Positions 1-9,699 of a DNA stretch of 64,000 bases are shown here, piece after piece; position 1 is the stretch's first letter; every line of letters begins with the position of its first letter. Position numbers and translations under genes: made by a program. The stretch covers positions 3,162,001-3,226,000 of the forward strand of contig NZ_CP015163.1 of the NCBI RefSeq assembly GCF_003312875.1. Direction: 5' to 3'. The DNA is from Amycolatopsis albispora (lineage in GTDB: Bacteria; Actinomycetota; Actinomycetes; Mycobacteriales; Pseudonocardiaceae). The notes beneath the pieces are model-generated. The model worked only from the letters and a program-made list of their open reading frames with translations, was not told the origin of the DNA and searched no databases.

Positions 1-600
1 CACGCCGGCGGGCAGGTCCGCGCAGCCGGTCAGGTAGCGGAGCACGTCACGAACGGCGATCGGCTGCACCCGGTGGTGCGCCCACTTCGGCACCACCATC
101 ACCGGCAGCCGCTCGGTCAGGTACCGCAGCATCTCGAAGCTCGCCGAACCGGAGCCGAGAATGATCGCTGCCTGCAACACGGCCGTGGGCACGCCCGAGC
201 GCAGGAAGATCTCGCCGACCTCGGCACGCGACGCGAGGTGGTCCGACAGCTCCTCGCCCTCGGGCTTCAGCCCGCCGAGGTAGACGATGCGGCCGACGCC
301 GTTGTCCCGCGCGGCCTCCGCGGTGAGCAGCGCGGCCCGCCGGTCGATCCCGGCGAACCCCTTCCGCGAAAGCGAATGCACGAGGTAGTAGAGAACGTCG
401 ATGCCTTCGGTGGCGGCGTGCAGGCTGTCCGCGTCGAGCACGTCACCACGCACGATCTCGACCTCACCGGCCCACGGCACGTCCCGCAGCTTCGACGGGT
501 CCCGCACCAGGCACCGCACCGAATGCCCCGCCGCGAGCAGGTTCGGCACCAGCCTGCCGCCGATGTACCCGGTCGACCCGGTGACCAGACAGCGTGGCAT
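1..600 (-). CDS. NAD(P)-binding SDR-family protein (3' part missing)
   Basis: The reverse strand reads from an ATG at 600 to the window edge without a stop, giving about 200 residues. The N-terminus MPRCLVTGSTGYIGG is a Rossmann-fold start with a TGxxGxxGG dinucleotide-binding motif. Later come a D-V-L segment and an R-I-V-Y-L-G-G strand typical of NmrA-like or extended SDR proteins that precede a DUF2867 region. The C-terminal part lies outside the window, so the substrate cannot be named. Its ATG directly follows the stop codon of the dehydratase gene at 601-603, so the two are probably co-transcribed. Confidence 0.85.
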   Translation of the reverse strand, partial: MPRCLVTGSTGYIGGRLVPNLLAAGHSVRCLVRDPSKLRDVPWAGEVEIVRGDVLDADSLHAATEGIDVLYYLVHSLSRKGFAGIDRRAALLTAEAARDNGVGRIVYLGGLKPEGEELSDHLASRAEVGEIFLRSGVPTAVLQAAIILGSGSASFEMLRYLTERLPVMVVPKWAHHRVQPIAVRDVLRYLTGCADLPAGV

Positions 601-1542
601 TCAAGCCAGCCGGGTCAGGTCCGCGTTGCCGCCGGAGACGACCAGCACGGTCACCCCGTCCCGCGGCGCCTCCACCACGCCGGACCGCAGCGCCGCCAGG
701 CACACCGCCGACGCGGGCTCCACCAGCAGCTTGCTCGACTCGATCAGCTCCGGCCACGCCGCGGAGATGGCGGCTTCGTCCACCTCGACCACGTCGTCCA
801 CATAGGCCTGGACGTGCGGAAGCGTGTGCTCACCGGCGAAGGGCGCGGTCAGCCCGTCCGCCACGGTCGCCGACGGGTTGTCGATCCGCACCACCTTGCC
901 CGCGGCCAGGCTCTGGCTCATCGCGTTCGAAGTCGCCGGTTCGACGCCGACCACGCGGGCCGACGGCGCCAGCTTGCGCACCGCGGCGGCCACCCCGCTG
1001 AGCAGCCCGCCACCGCCGACCGGCACCAGCACCAGATCGGGCGGCGGGCCGTCCGCGCACAGTTCCAGCCCGGCCGTGCCCTGCCCGGCGATCACCTCGG
1101 GCTGGTCGAACGGGTGCAGGATGGGGAAACCGTGTTCCTCGGCGAGTTCGGCCAGCGTCGCGGCCAGGTCGTCGGTCGGCACGATCTCACCGCCGAACCG
1201 CCGCACGTTCGCCACCTTCGACGGCACCGGATTGCTCGGCATGGCGACGATGACCCGCACGCCGAGACGCTTGCCCGCGTACGCGACGGCCGCCGCGTGG
1301 TTGCCGGCGGAGAAGCTGACCACGCCCTCCGGCAGCTCACCGCGTTCCTGCCAGGTGAGCAGCGTGTTCAGCGCACCGCGCACCTTGAAGCTGCCCGCGT
1401 GCTGCAGGTTCTCGGCCTTGAGCAGCACCCGCGTGCCGAACTCGTGCGACAGCACCTGGTTGTCGACCAGCGGGGTGCGCAGCACGAGCCCTTCGATGCG
1501 GTTCGCCGCATCGGAGATGTCGTCGATGGTCACCAAAGCCAC
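601..1542 (-). CDS. Threonine/serine dehydratase-like PLP enzyme
   Basis: This 313-residue protein belongs to the fold-type II PLP family of serine/threonine ammonia-lyases, which deaminate Thr or Ser to 2-oxoacids. Visible signatures are GSFKVRGA with the Schiff-base lysine, the SAGNHAAAVAYAG loop, and the glycine-rich phosphate-binding loop PVGGGGLLSG. It lacks the C-terminal ACT regulatory domain of biosynthetic IlvA, so it resembles short catabolic dehydratases or serine racemase-like enzymes. A GTG at 1542 is chosen because family members begin with residues like VTIDDI; a second GTG lies at 1533. The stop is immediately followed by the ATG of the SDR gene. Confidence 0.88.
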   Translation of the reverse strand: MALVTIDDISDAANRIEGLVLRTPLVDNQVLSHEFGTRVLLKAENLQHAGSFKVRGALNTLLTWQERGELPEGVVSFSAGNHAAAVAYAGKRLGVRVIVAMPSNPVPSKVANVRRFGGEIVPTDDLAATLAELAEEHGFPILHPFDQPEVIAGQGTAGLELCADGPPPDLVLVPVGGGGLLSGVAAAVRKLAPSARVVGVEPATSNAMSQSLAAGKVVRIDNPSATVADGLTAPFAGEHTLPHVQAYVDDVVEVDEAAISAAWPELIESSKLLVEPASAVCLAALRSGVVEAPRDGVTVLVVSGGNADLTRLA

Positions 1543-1593
1543 GCCCCGACCGTACCCCGCGAAACTGTCGGGGGCCCGGTGCATGATGGCGGC

Positions 1594-2316
1594 GTGTACC
1601 GCGAACTGCCCGCTCCCGCCCCACTGCGCTCGGTGGTGCGCTGCCGCTGGCTGTCGGTGGCCGAGGCGGGCGGCGGCAAGCGGATCGTGCCGGACGGCTG
1701 CCTCGACCTGATCGCGGGCGGTGGCCGCGTTTTTGTCGCCGGGCCGGACACCACGGCCTGGTGGTCGGAGCAGGCGCCGGGCACCAGGCTGCACGGGGTC
1801 CGGTTCCGGCCGGGGCACGCGCCGCGGGTGCTCGGTGTGCCCGCCGACGAGTTGCGTGACCAGCGGGTCGACCTGGCCGACCTGTGGGGTGCGCGCGGAC
1901 GCAGGCTCGGCGAGCGCGTACTGGACTCCCCTGCCGCCCTGATCGATCTCGTCGGCGTGCCGGAGGACCCGGCGGATCAGGCGCTCGACGTGGTGCTGGC
2001 CCGGCTGGATCGCGGGGTGCCGAGGGTGTCGGCGGCGCTCACCGGGCTGGACCTGGGTGCCCGGCAGTTCCGCCGCCGCTTCGGCGCGGCGGTCGGCTAC
2101 GGGCCCGCCACCTACCTGCGGGTGGCCCGGTTGCGGCGGGCCATCGAGCTCGCCGGGGCGGTGCCGGACCTGGCCACGCTCGCCGCCGAAGCCGGGTACG
2201 CCGACCAGGCGCACCTGAGCCGGGACTGCCGCGAGCTGACCGGTTCCACGCCGTCGGCGTACTTCCGTTCCGTTCAAGACGGCGCCGGGCGCGCCGGCCT
2301 ACGGTCGCCGGCATGA
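1594..2316 (+). CDS. AraC-family transcriptional regulator
   Basis: About 240 residues. The C-terminal third is an AraC/XylS-type double helix-turn-helix: LAAEAGYADQAHLSRDCRE followed by LTGSTPSAYFR is the usual second HTH. The N-terminal half (RCRWLSV, PDGCLDLIAG, GVRFRPGHAPRVLG) matches the DUF6597-type sensor domain of small AraC regulators. GTG at 1594 (VYRELPAP) is preferred because homologues start with MYRE; an in-frame GTG lies at 1579. The gene is divergent from the dehydratase and its stop overlaps the ATG of the next gene by 4 bp, so it may regulate that gene or the dehydratase. Confidence 0.85.
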   Translation: MYRELPAPAPLRSVVRCRWLSVAEAGGGKRIVPDGCLDLIAGGGRVFVAGPDTTAWWSEQAPGTRLHGVRFRPGHAPRVLGVPADELRDQRVDLADLWGARGRRLGERVLDSPAALIDLVGVPEDPADQALDVVLARLDRGVPRVSAALTGLDLGARQFRRRFGAAVGYGPATYLRVARLRRAIELAGAVPDLATLAAEAGYADQAHLSRDCRELTGSTPSAYFRSVQDGAGRAGLRSPA

Positions 2317-3188
2317 ACACCGAAAACCTCGCCCGCGCAAGGGAATTCCTGGCCACCCACGCCCGGCTGCTGGAGCGGCGGCTCGCCGAGGTGCGCGCCG
2401 GAGCACACAACGCGGCGCCTGGGGTGCTCGCCGCGCTCGCCGCCTACCGCAATCCCGACGGCGGGCTGGGCCACGCGCTCGAACCCGACGTCCGCGCGCC
2501 GGAAAGCCAGCCGCTCGCCGTCGACTTCGGCCTGGCGGTGCTCGCCGAACTGGTCGAGACGGTGCCGTCGATCCGGGAAGACGCCGCCGCATTCGCCGCC
2601 GGTCTGCTGCCCTACCTGGAGTCCGTGGCGTCACCGGGCGGTGGCCTGCGCATCGTGACGCCGTCGATCACCGCGCATCCGCACGCCGCGCACTGGGGCG
2701 ACGGCCGGTTCCCGCCGGGCCTCAACCCGACCGCGAACATCGTCGCGCGGCTGTGTGCGCTCGGGCTGTCGTCGGCGTGGCTGGACGAGGCGAGCCGGTT
2801 CTGCCGCACCGAAATCGAGCGGGCGCTCGAGGGCGAGCTGGACGCGCACACCGCGCTCAACGTGCTGACCTACCTGGAAAGCACGGAAGACGAGGCGTTG
2901 ACGGCGGCCTTCGAAGCCAAGGTGCCCGGCATGACGTTGTTCCACCTCTACCCCGGCGCGGGCTACGGGCTCACCCCGCTGGACTTCGTGCCGCACCCGG
3001 AGAGCCCGCGGGCCCGGCTGTTCCCGCGCGAGGCCATCGAGGCGCATCTGGACCAGCTCGAAAAGGCGCAGGATGCGGACGGCGGCTGGCCGATGAGCTG
3101 GGCTCCGCCGGGTCCGGCGGCCGAGTTGGAGTGGCGTGGGGTGCTCACGCTGCACGCGATCAGTCAGCTCGATGCCTATGGCCGCTAG
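2313..3188 (+). CDS. Terpenoid-cyclase/prenyltransferase-fold protein, unknown function
   Basis: 291 residues from an ATG overlapping the AraC stop (ATGA). Two repeat motifs of the prenyltransferase/squalene-oxidase alpha-toroid are visible: YRNPDGGLGHALEPD near residue 45 and AQDADGGWPMSW near residue 255. These resemble QW-type repeats of the alpha6/alpha6 barrel. No DxDD or other cyclase catalytic motif is evident, so a terpene cyclase activity should not be assumed. Similar stand-alone proteins are common in actinomycetes and uncharacterised. Co-transcription with the regulator before it and the GNAT after it, which starts on the next base, is likely. Confidence 0.75.
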   Translation: MNTENLARAREFLATHARLLERRLAEVRAGAHNAAPGVLAALAAYRNPDGGLGHALEPDVRAPESQPLAVDFGLAVLAELVETVPSIREDAAAFAAGLLPYLESVASPGGGLRIVTPSITAHPHAAHWGDGRFPPGLNPTANIVARLCALGLSSAWLDEASRFCRTEIERALEGELDAHTALNVLTYLESTEDEALTAAFEAKVPGMTLFHLYPGAGYGLTPLDFVPHPESPRARLFPREAIEAHLDQLEKAQDADGGWPMSWAPPGPAAELEWRGVLTLHAISQLDAYGR

Positions 3189-3620
3189 GTGATCCGGCGG
3201 GCCGTCGCGGCCGACGCACCCGCCGCGGCGGAGGTGTGGCTGCGCTCGTTCGCCACGCTCGGCGTCCGCCGCGCGCATTCCGAGGACGAGGTCCGCGCCT
3301 GGTTTGCCCAGGTGGTGGTGCCCCGGCTGGAGACCTGGGTGTCGGTGGACGGCGGCGCGATCACCGGCCTGCTCGTGCTGGACGGGCCGGAGCTGGCGCA
3401 GCTCTACCTCGATCCGGCGTGGCGCGGGCGCGGCCTCGGTGACCGGTTCGTCGCGCTGGCGAAACGGCGGCGGCCCGGTGGGCTGGAGTTGCGAACTTTC
3501 CAGGTCAACGAACCGGCGCGGCGGTTCTACCGGCGGCACGGGTTCACCGAAGTGGCGTGGTCGGACGGCACTGACAACGAGGAGGGCGAGCCGGACGTGC
3601 GGCTGGTGTGGTCGCCATAA
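3189..3620 (+). CDS. GNAT-family N-acetyltransferase
   Basis: 143 residues from a GTG that directly follows the previous TAG. The acetyl-CoA pyrophosphate-binding loop of the GNAT fold is clear as LDPAWRGRGLGDRFVALAK, followed by the C-terminal NEPARRFYRRHGFTEV pattern typical of RimI-like enzymes. The acceptor substrate is unknown. Its junction with the upstream terpenoid-cyclase-fold gene implies one mRNA. Confidence 0.85.
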   Translation: MIRRAVAADAPAAAEVWLRSFATLGVRRAHSEDEVRAWFAQVVVPRLETWVSVDGGAITGLLVLDGPELAQLYLDPAWRGRGLGDRFVALAKRRRPGGLELRTFQVNEPARRFYRRHGFTEVAWSDGTDNEEGEPDVRLVWSP

Positions 3621-3678
3621 CCACGGGTTATCGGCGAAGGTATTCGCCTCGGTGCCAAGATCACGCCAGGATGGACGC

Positions 3679-4668
<990 letters not shown>

Positions 4669-4670
4669 GC

Positions 4671-6161
4671 TCATTCGGCGGCGCGCTGCTCGGCGGCGAG
4701 GAAGTGCGCGATTTCGCTGGTCGCCGGGTAGAGCGCGCGGTACCGCTGGTAGAAGCGGTCGTACACGCGGGCTCGCCCGGCGTCCGGCCGGACCACCGAG
4801 CGCACCGGGTTCCACGCGGCGATGTCGGGTGACCAGCCGAGCGCGACCGCGGCCAGGTAGGCGTCGCCGAGCGCGGCGCCCACCGTCTCGGCGGGCACCT
4901 CCTGGTCGAGCCCGGTGACGTCGCTGACGATCCGCGTCCACAGTCCACCTTGGACACCGCCGCCGACGGCGACCAGCCGCCGGGCCGCCCCGCCCGCCTC
5001 GGTCATCACCTCCAGGTTGTGCCGGACGCCGTACGCGATGCCCTCCAGCACGGCCCGGTACAGCTCGGCGAGCCCGTGGCCAGTGGTCAGCCCGGCGATC
5101 ACCCCGCGGGCGTCCGGGTCGAACAGCGGCGTGCGCTCCCCGGCGAAGTAGGGCAGCATCAGCAGCCCCCGGCTGCCCGCGGGCACTTCCGCGGCCGCCG
5201 ACACCAGTTCGGCGAAGTCGCGCCCGGCCAGTTTGCGCAGCCAGTCGGTGATCGCGCCGGAGGTGGCCATGCCCGCGGCGAGCGAGTAACTGCCTTCGCT
5301 GACCCCGCGCGTGGTCCACAGCCCCGGATGCGGGCTGGGGTCGGCGAGCAGCTGGATCAGGAACATGGTCGTGCCGTACATGACCATGGTGTCGCCGGGC
5401 TCGGTCACGCCGACGCTGGCCGCCTCGGCCCAGGCGTCCACCGTGCCCGCGGTGACCGGAAGTCCTTCCGGCAGCCCGGTTTCCGCAGCCGCGGCGGCGG
5501 TGACGGTGCCGGCGATCTCGGTCGGCCAGCACAGCCGCGGCAGCCGGATGCCGGGCGCGACCGCCTCGGCCCAGTCCGGTGCCCAGTCCGCCGCGCGCAG
5601 GTCGTACATCGGATCGGACTGGCTGGCCGAGTGGTGGTCGAGCACGTACTCGCCGGTCAGCCGGTGCACCAGGTACGAGCTGGCCATCAGGAACAACCGC
5701 GACGCGCCGAACACCTCGGGCTCGTGCCGGGCCAGCCAGCGCCACTTCGGCCCGACCGCCTGCGAGGACAGCACCGTGCCGCCACGCTCCACAATGGACT
5801 CGGCGCCGAGTTCCGCGGTCAGCTCGTCGATCTCGCGGCTCGCCCTGGTGTCCACCCCGTAGAGCACCGCGGGCCGCAGCGGCCTGCCGTCGGCGTCCGC
5901 GGGCAGCAGCACCGGGCCGATCCCGCTGACGCCCAGCCCGGCCAGCGGGCGCCCGCCCGCCGCGGCGGCCAGCTCACCGGCGATGGCGGTGAAGTCCCGC
6001 CACCACACCGCCTCCGCGTCGTGCTCCACCCAGCCGGGGTGCGGGTAGGAGGTCTCGTGCGGCCGCGAGGCACGCGCCACGATCGTCCCCTGTGGATCGA
6101 CGAGCACCCCCTTGGAACTCGAGGTGCCGATGTCGATGCCGAGCAGCAACCCGTCAGCCAC
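4671..6161 (-). CDS. FGGY-family carbohydrate kinase (xylulokinase-like)
   Basis: 496 residues from a GTG at 6161 that overlaps the isomerase stop by 8 bp, so translation is probably coupled. The FGGY fold is shown by the N-terminal phosphate loop LLGIDIGTSSSKG, the GVSGIGPVLLP segment, the central catalytic region VTAGTVDAWAEA with its Asp, and the C-terminal adenosine-binding VAVGGGVQGGLWTRIVSDV. The family phosphorylates ketoses, ribulose, xylulose, glycerol or similar. With the isomerase upstream and the importer beyond, it should phosphorylate the ketose made by the isomerase. The exact sugar is not determined by sequence. Confidence 0.88.
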   Translation of the reverse strand: MADGLLLGIDIGTSSSKGVLVDPQGTIVARASRPHETSYPHPGWVEHDAEAVWWRDFTAIAGELAAAAGGRPLAGLGVSGIGPVLLPADADGRPLRPAVLYGVDTRASREIDELTAELGAESIVERGGTVLSSQAVGPKWRWLARHEPEVFGASRLFLMASSYLVHRLTGEYVLDHHSASQSDPMYDLRAADWAPDWAEAVAPGIRLPRLCWPTEIAGTVTAAAAAETGLPEGLPVTAGTVDAWAEAASVGVTEPGDTMVMYGTTMFLIQLLADPSPHPGLWTTRGVSEGSYSLAAGMATSGAITDWLRKLAGRDFAELVSAAAEVPAGSRGLLMLPYFAGERTPLFDPDARGVIAGLTTGHGLAELYRAVLEGIAYGVRHNLEVMTEAGGAARRLVAVGGGVQGGLWTRIVSDVTGLDQEVPAETVGAALGDAYLAAVALGWSPDIAAWNPVRSVVRPDAGRARVYDRFYQRYRALYPATSEIAHFLAAEQRAAE

Positions 6162-7572
6162 GCGTCCACTCCTCCAGCCGGATCCCCAGCAACTCCGCCG
6201 CCGCCCGCAGTTCCGGCCGCAGGTCACCGGGCACCGCGTGGATGTGGTTGGCGCCGAACCGGCTCAGGAAGGTCTCCGCCGGCACGTCCAGCCGCGCGAA
6301 GGCATGCGGCCACTCCGGGGTGGACTGCCGCACCAGTTCCGCGGTGGTCTGCTCGTCGTAGTTTTCGAACGTGCCCAGCATCAGCTGCAGCCGGTACTCG
6401 CCGTTGTGCCGGGTCAGCCTGCCCAGCGTCATCTCGCCGGGCGCGGCCACGTGCTGCACCGAGGCGCCACCCGCCGGGAAGAAGAACACTTCCGGGTAGA
6501 AGTTGACGTGCCGCAGGTTCTCCTTCGGATCCGCGCTGCGGGCGGCGTACCAGGTGGCGTGCTGCCCGGAGTTGCACAGGTCCCAGATGTCGCGGTCGGC
6601 GTGGTAGTGCCGGACGTCGGCGAACAGCACCGGATCCCCGGAGAGCCGGTGCATCAGCTGCATGGTCAGCGCGCCGTCCATGTCGGCCTCGGTCGCGGTG
6701 ACGTGCACGGGTTTCGGGCCGTTCCAGTCGTACGGGTCGTTGAGGAAGGCCTCGGTCACGTCCATCGTGGCGAACCGCTCGGTCAGCTCCGGCTGGCCCT
6801 TGATGCCGGAGAAGTCCAGGTTCCGCTCGGCGATGATGTCGCGGATCGCGAGGTACGACCGGAGCTGGCGCTCCAGCAGTTCCGGGGTCAGCTTCCGCCC
6901 GTCGTAGTGGACCCCGGCCGCGTGTGCCTCGATCCACTCGCGCGCCTGGCGTGCTTCGGCGGCGTGCGCGCTGTCGGCGGCCCGTGAGACCAGCTCGTAC
7001 TGGTCGATCTCCTCGACGTCGATGCCGAACTGGCGCATCCACTGGTCGGTGTTGGCCACCGCGGTGTTCATGCCCATCGGGCGCCCGCCGAACCGGCCGA
7101 AGGTGGCGCCGCGCAGCCCGGCGACCGCTCCCGCGGCTGTGGCCAGCACGCCGATCCGCGCGATCACCTCGCCGTCGTCCGGCGCACCCCACAGCCGGAC
7201 GTGCGCACGCCCGATCTGGTCCAGCGCGCCCCCGGCGGCCAGCATGCCGACCAGGCCGGGTTCCGTGGGATCGGTGCTGGCCAGCAGCACCAGCGGCCCG
7301 GGGGTGGCGTCCGCGGCGAGCACGGAGAAGTGCGGGAAGCTCCAGACCGGGTAGTGGAACACCGTGACGTCCACCCCGGCCGCGGCAATCTCCCTCGGCA
7401 CGGACACGGCCAGCGCGTTGTCCGACAGCGGCGCCGCCCCGGTCACCACCTGGTGGCCCGCTCTGGTCAGCGCGCTGACCAGAGCGTCCAGTTTGGACTG
7501 GATGAACGCGGCGTTGCGCTCGTGCACGTGGCCGCGTCCGTCGGAAACACTGAGCACGCCGATCCGGGCCAC
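6154..7572 (-). CDS. L-fucose/L-arabinose isomerase-family protein
   Basis: About 472 residues related to L-fucose isomerase. The N-terminal domain begins VARIGVLSVSDGRG and the C-terminal domain contains DVRHYHADRDIWDLCNSG and FNDP-type segments of the metal-dependent aldose-ketose isomerase fold. GTG 7572 is chosen because a strong GGAGGA lies 5 bases upstream; an ATG at 7584 also opens the frame. The gene overlaps the kinase by 8 bp and faces the LacI gene across a shared control region, so it should be derepressed when LacI binds the imported sugar or a derivative. Fucose, arabinose or a rarer aldose are all possible. Confidence 0.85.
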   Translation of the reverse strand: MARIGVLSVSDGRGHVHERNAAFIQSKLDALVSALTRAGHQVVTGAAPLSDNALAVSVPREIAAAGVDVTVFHYPVWSFPHFSVLAADATPGPLVLLASTDPTEPGLVGMLAAGGALDQIGRAHVRLWGAPDDGEVIARIGVLATAAGAVAGLRGATFGRFGGRPMGMNTAVANTDQWMRQFGIDVEEIDQYELVSRAADSAHAAEARQAREWIEAHAAGVHYDGRKLTPELLERQLRSYLAIRDIIAERNLDFSGIKGQPELTERFATMDVTEAFLNDPYDWNGPKPVHVTATEADMDGALTMQLMHRLSGDPVLFADVRHYHADRDIWDLCNSGQHATWYAARSADPKENLRHVNFYPEVFFFPAGGASVQHVAAPGEMTLGRLTRHNGEYRLQLMLGTFENYDEQTTAELVRQSTPEWPHAFARLDVPAETFLSRFGANHIHAVPGDLRPELRAAAELLGIRLEEWTRG

Positions 7573-7620
7573 CGCATCCTCCATGCCTCGGTTCGCGCAG
7601 GGGCGCTGGGGTATGGTACT

Positions 7621-7634
7621 GGGTAATCGTTTAC
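7621..7634. promoter_or_regulatory. Putative LacI-family operator (isomerase/lacI intergenic region)
   Basis: GGGTAATCGTTTAC contains GTAA and TTAC arms around TCGT, the form of a LacI/GalR-family half-symmetric operator with a central CG. It lies between the divergent isomerase and LacI genes. A 12-of-14 match in reverse orientation sits in front of the importer operon at 12252-12265, which supports both as sites of the same regulator. Confidence 0.65.
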
Positions 7635-7701
7635 TCATGACGCTATTGCGCGGGTTGAGTAGTGTCAATAGCCGCCACAGCACGAGGAAAGGGGGCTCGC
7701 C

Positions 7702-8688
7702 ATGGCGACCATCAGCGACGTGGCGGCCAGGGCGGGTGTGTCCACCGCGACCGTCTCCAGAGCCCTGAACGGGAAGTCCACTGTGGACCCGGCATTGGCG
7801 GAGAAGGTGCGCGAGGCCGCCGCCTACCTCGGTTACCAGCCGAACGGGCTGGCCAGGAACCTGCGCCGCCAGGAGACCGCGGTGCTCGCGCTGGTGATCT
7901 CCGACGTGGAGAACCCGTTCTTCACCGCGATCGCGCGCGGCGTGGAGGACGTGGCGCAGACCGCGGGCTACTCGGTCGTGCTGTGCAATTCGGACGAGAA
8001 CGCCGAGAAGGAGCGCCGCTACCTCGACGTGGCGTTGCAGGAGCGGGTGGCGGGCGTGGTGCTCTCGCCGACCGGCGGCGACACCGACGTCACCCAGCTG
8101 CTCAGCCGCGGCACCCCGGTGGTCGCGGTGGACCGGCCGCTGAACGCGGTCGACGGCGACCAGGTGCTGGTCAACACCCGGTGCGCCGCCGACGAAGCGA
8201 CCCGTCACCTGATCGAGGCCGGTTACCGCCGGATCGGGTGCCTCACCGGCCCGGAGGGCGTGCGCACCGCCGACGACCGGCTCGCCGGGTACCAGAGCGC
8301 GATCGCCGCCTCGGCCCAGGCCACCACCTGCTACCGCCGGTGCGAACTGCGCACCGCGCACGCCAAGGCGGCGGCACTGGACCTGCTCGACGAAGGCGAC
8401 GCGCCCGACGCGCTGCTCATCGCCAACAGCACGATGGCCATCGGCGTGCTGGAAGCCTTGCGGGAGCGCGGCATCCGGCCCGGCCGCGACTTCGGCCTGG
8501 TCAGCTTCGACGACGCGCCGTGGGCCGCGCTGCTCGATCCCCCGCTGACCGTGGTCGCGCAGCCCGCCTACGAGATCGGCAGCATCGCCGCCCGGCTGCT
8601 GCTCGACCGGATCGCCGACGGCTCCCGGCCGCCGGAGGCCAGGGAACTGGCCGCCCGGCTGATCGAGCGCGGCAGCAGCCACCGGTGA
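7702..8688 (+). CDS. LacI-family transcriptional regulator of the sugar locus
   Basis: 328 residues from ATG 7702. The N-terminal LacI HTH is complete (TISDVAARAGVSTATVSRAL, residues about 2-22) with a hinge helix near residue 50, followed by a periplasmic-binding-protein-like ligand domain (VLALVISDVENPFF to VAQPAYEIG). It lies between the divergent isomerase-kinase operon and the convergent importer operon, and candidate operators occur in front of both. The stop shares the palindrome TGATCA with the stop of the binding-protein gene. The inferred role is repression relieved by the transported sugar. Confidence 0.9.
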   Translation: MATISDVAARAGVSTATVSRALNGKSTVDPALAEKVREAAAYLGYQPNGLARNLRRQETAVLALVISDVENPFFTAIARGVEDVAQTAGYSVVLCNSDENAEKERRYLDVALQERVAGVVLSPTGGDTDVTQLLSRGTPVVAVDRPLNAVDGDQVLVNTRCAADEATRHLIEAGYRRIGCLTGPEGVRTADDRLAGYQSAIAASAQATTCYRRCELRTAHAKAAALDLLDEGDAPDALLIANSTMAIGVLEALRERGIRPGRDFGLVSFDDAPWAALLDPPLTVVAQPAYEIGSIAARLLLDRIADGSRPPEARELAARLIERGSSHR

Positions 8689-9687
8689 TCAGCCGCCGGC
8701 GTTGAGCCGGGCGTAGACCTCCGCCGCGTTCTCCTTGGTCACCCGTTCGATGGGCAGGCCCTGCACCTTCGGCACCTGCTGGCAGTCGACCAGGATCTTG
8801 CGCGCCGCCTCGACCGCCTCCTTGCCACCGGTCGGGTAGACGAAGGTGGCGGCCAGCCTGCCCGCCTCCACCGCCTTGATGCCGCCGGCCTCGATCGGCA
8901 GCCCGTCGATGCCGACCACCTTGATGCCGGTCAGCCCGGCGTCCTGCGCGGCCAGGTAGGCGCCCTCGCCCATCGGGTCGTTGTGCGCGTAGACCACCTG
9001 GATGCCGGGCGTGCCCTTGAGCAGCGCGTCGGCCTGCTGGCGGCCCTTGTCACGCAGCCAGTCGCCGTCGGCACTGGCCACGATTTCGATGTTCTTGCCG
9101 CCGATGCCCAGTTTGAACCCGTCGCTGCGCTCCTTGGCCGGGCTCGATCCCGCCAGCCCCTTCAGTTCCGCGACCTTGCCGCCGCCGGGCAGCAGTGACT
9201 CGGCGACGAACTCCCCGGCGCGGCGGCCGATGTCGAAGTTGTCGGCGCCGATGAACGAGGTGAACGAGTCGCCGTTGACCTTGCGGTCGAGCACCAGCAC
9301 CGGCACGCCCTGCTCGTAGGCCTTCTTCACCACCGAGGTCAGCGGCGTGGCCTCGTTCGGGCTGATGATCAGCAGGTCGATCTGCTGGGTGAGGAAGTTC
9401 TCCACCTGCTCGACCTGCTTGGAGTTGTCCTGCTGCGCGTCGGCGAAGTTGACGGTGAACTGCGGGACGCCCGCCGCCGCCTTCCGGATGTCGGCGTCCA
9501 TCCGCTCGCGGTACGGCTCGGCGACGTTGGCCTGGCTCACCCCGATCGTGTACTTGCCGCCCGCCCCGCCGCAGGGCTTGGGCTCGGCCGGGCCACCACC
9601 CGCGTTCTCGCTGGTGGTGCCGCAGGCGGAGACCACCAGCGTCAAGCCAAGCAGCAGTGAAAGCGCGCCACGCGCCCGTTTTGGCAT
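8689..9687 (-). CDS. Sugar ABC transporter substrate-binding lipoprotein (RbsB type)
   Basis: 332 residues. The signal peptide is a lipoprotein type: positive MPKRAR, a Leu-rich core and the lipobox VSAC with Cys22 as lipidation site. The mature part has the periplasmic-binding-protein class I fold of ribose/xylose binders (YTIGVSQANVAEPYRERM near the start, LLIISPNEATPL, VYAHNDPMGEGAYLAAQ). It is the last gene of the leftward importer operon and follows the permease by 12 bp. It should capture the sugar outside the membrane for import. Confidence 0.9.
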   Translation of the reverse strand: MPKRARGALSLLLGLTLVVSACGTTSENAGGGPAEPKPCGGAGGKYTIGVSQANVAEPYRERMDADIRKAAAGVPQFTVNFADAQQDNSKQVEQVENFLTQQIDLLIISPNEATPLTSVVKKAYEQGVPVLVLDRKVNGDSFTSFIGADNFDIGRRAGEFVAESLLPGGGKVAELKGLAGSSPAKERSDGFKLGIGGKNIEIVASADGDWLRDKGRQQADALLKGTPGIQVVYAHNDPMGEGAYLAAQDAGLTGIKVVGIDGLPIEAGGIKAVEAGRLAATFVYPTGGKEAVEAARKILVDCQQVPKVQGLPIERVTKENAAEVYARLNAGG

Positions 9688-9699
9688 GAGTTCCTCCCT

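Noticed and set aside
73..1593. Long frame running into the AraC gene from the left
   Set aside because: It lies opposite the SDR and dehydratase genes, is Arg/His-rich, and the AraC homology begins only near 1594.
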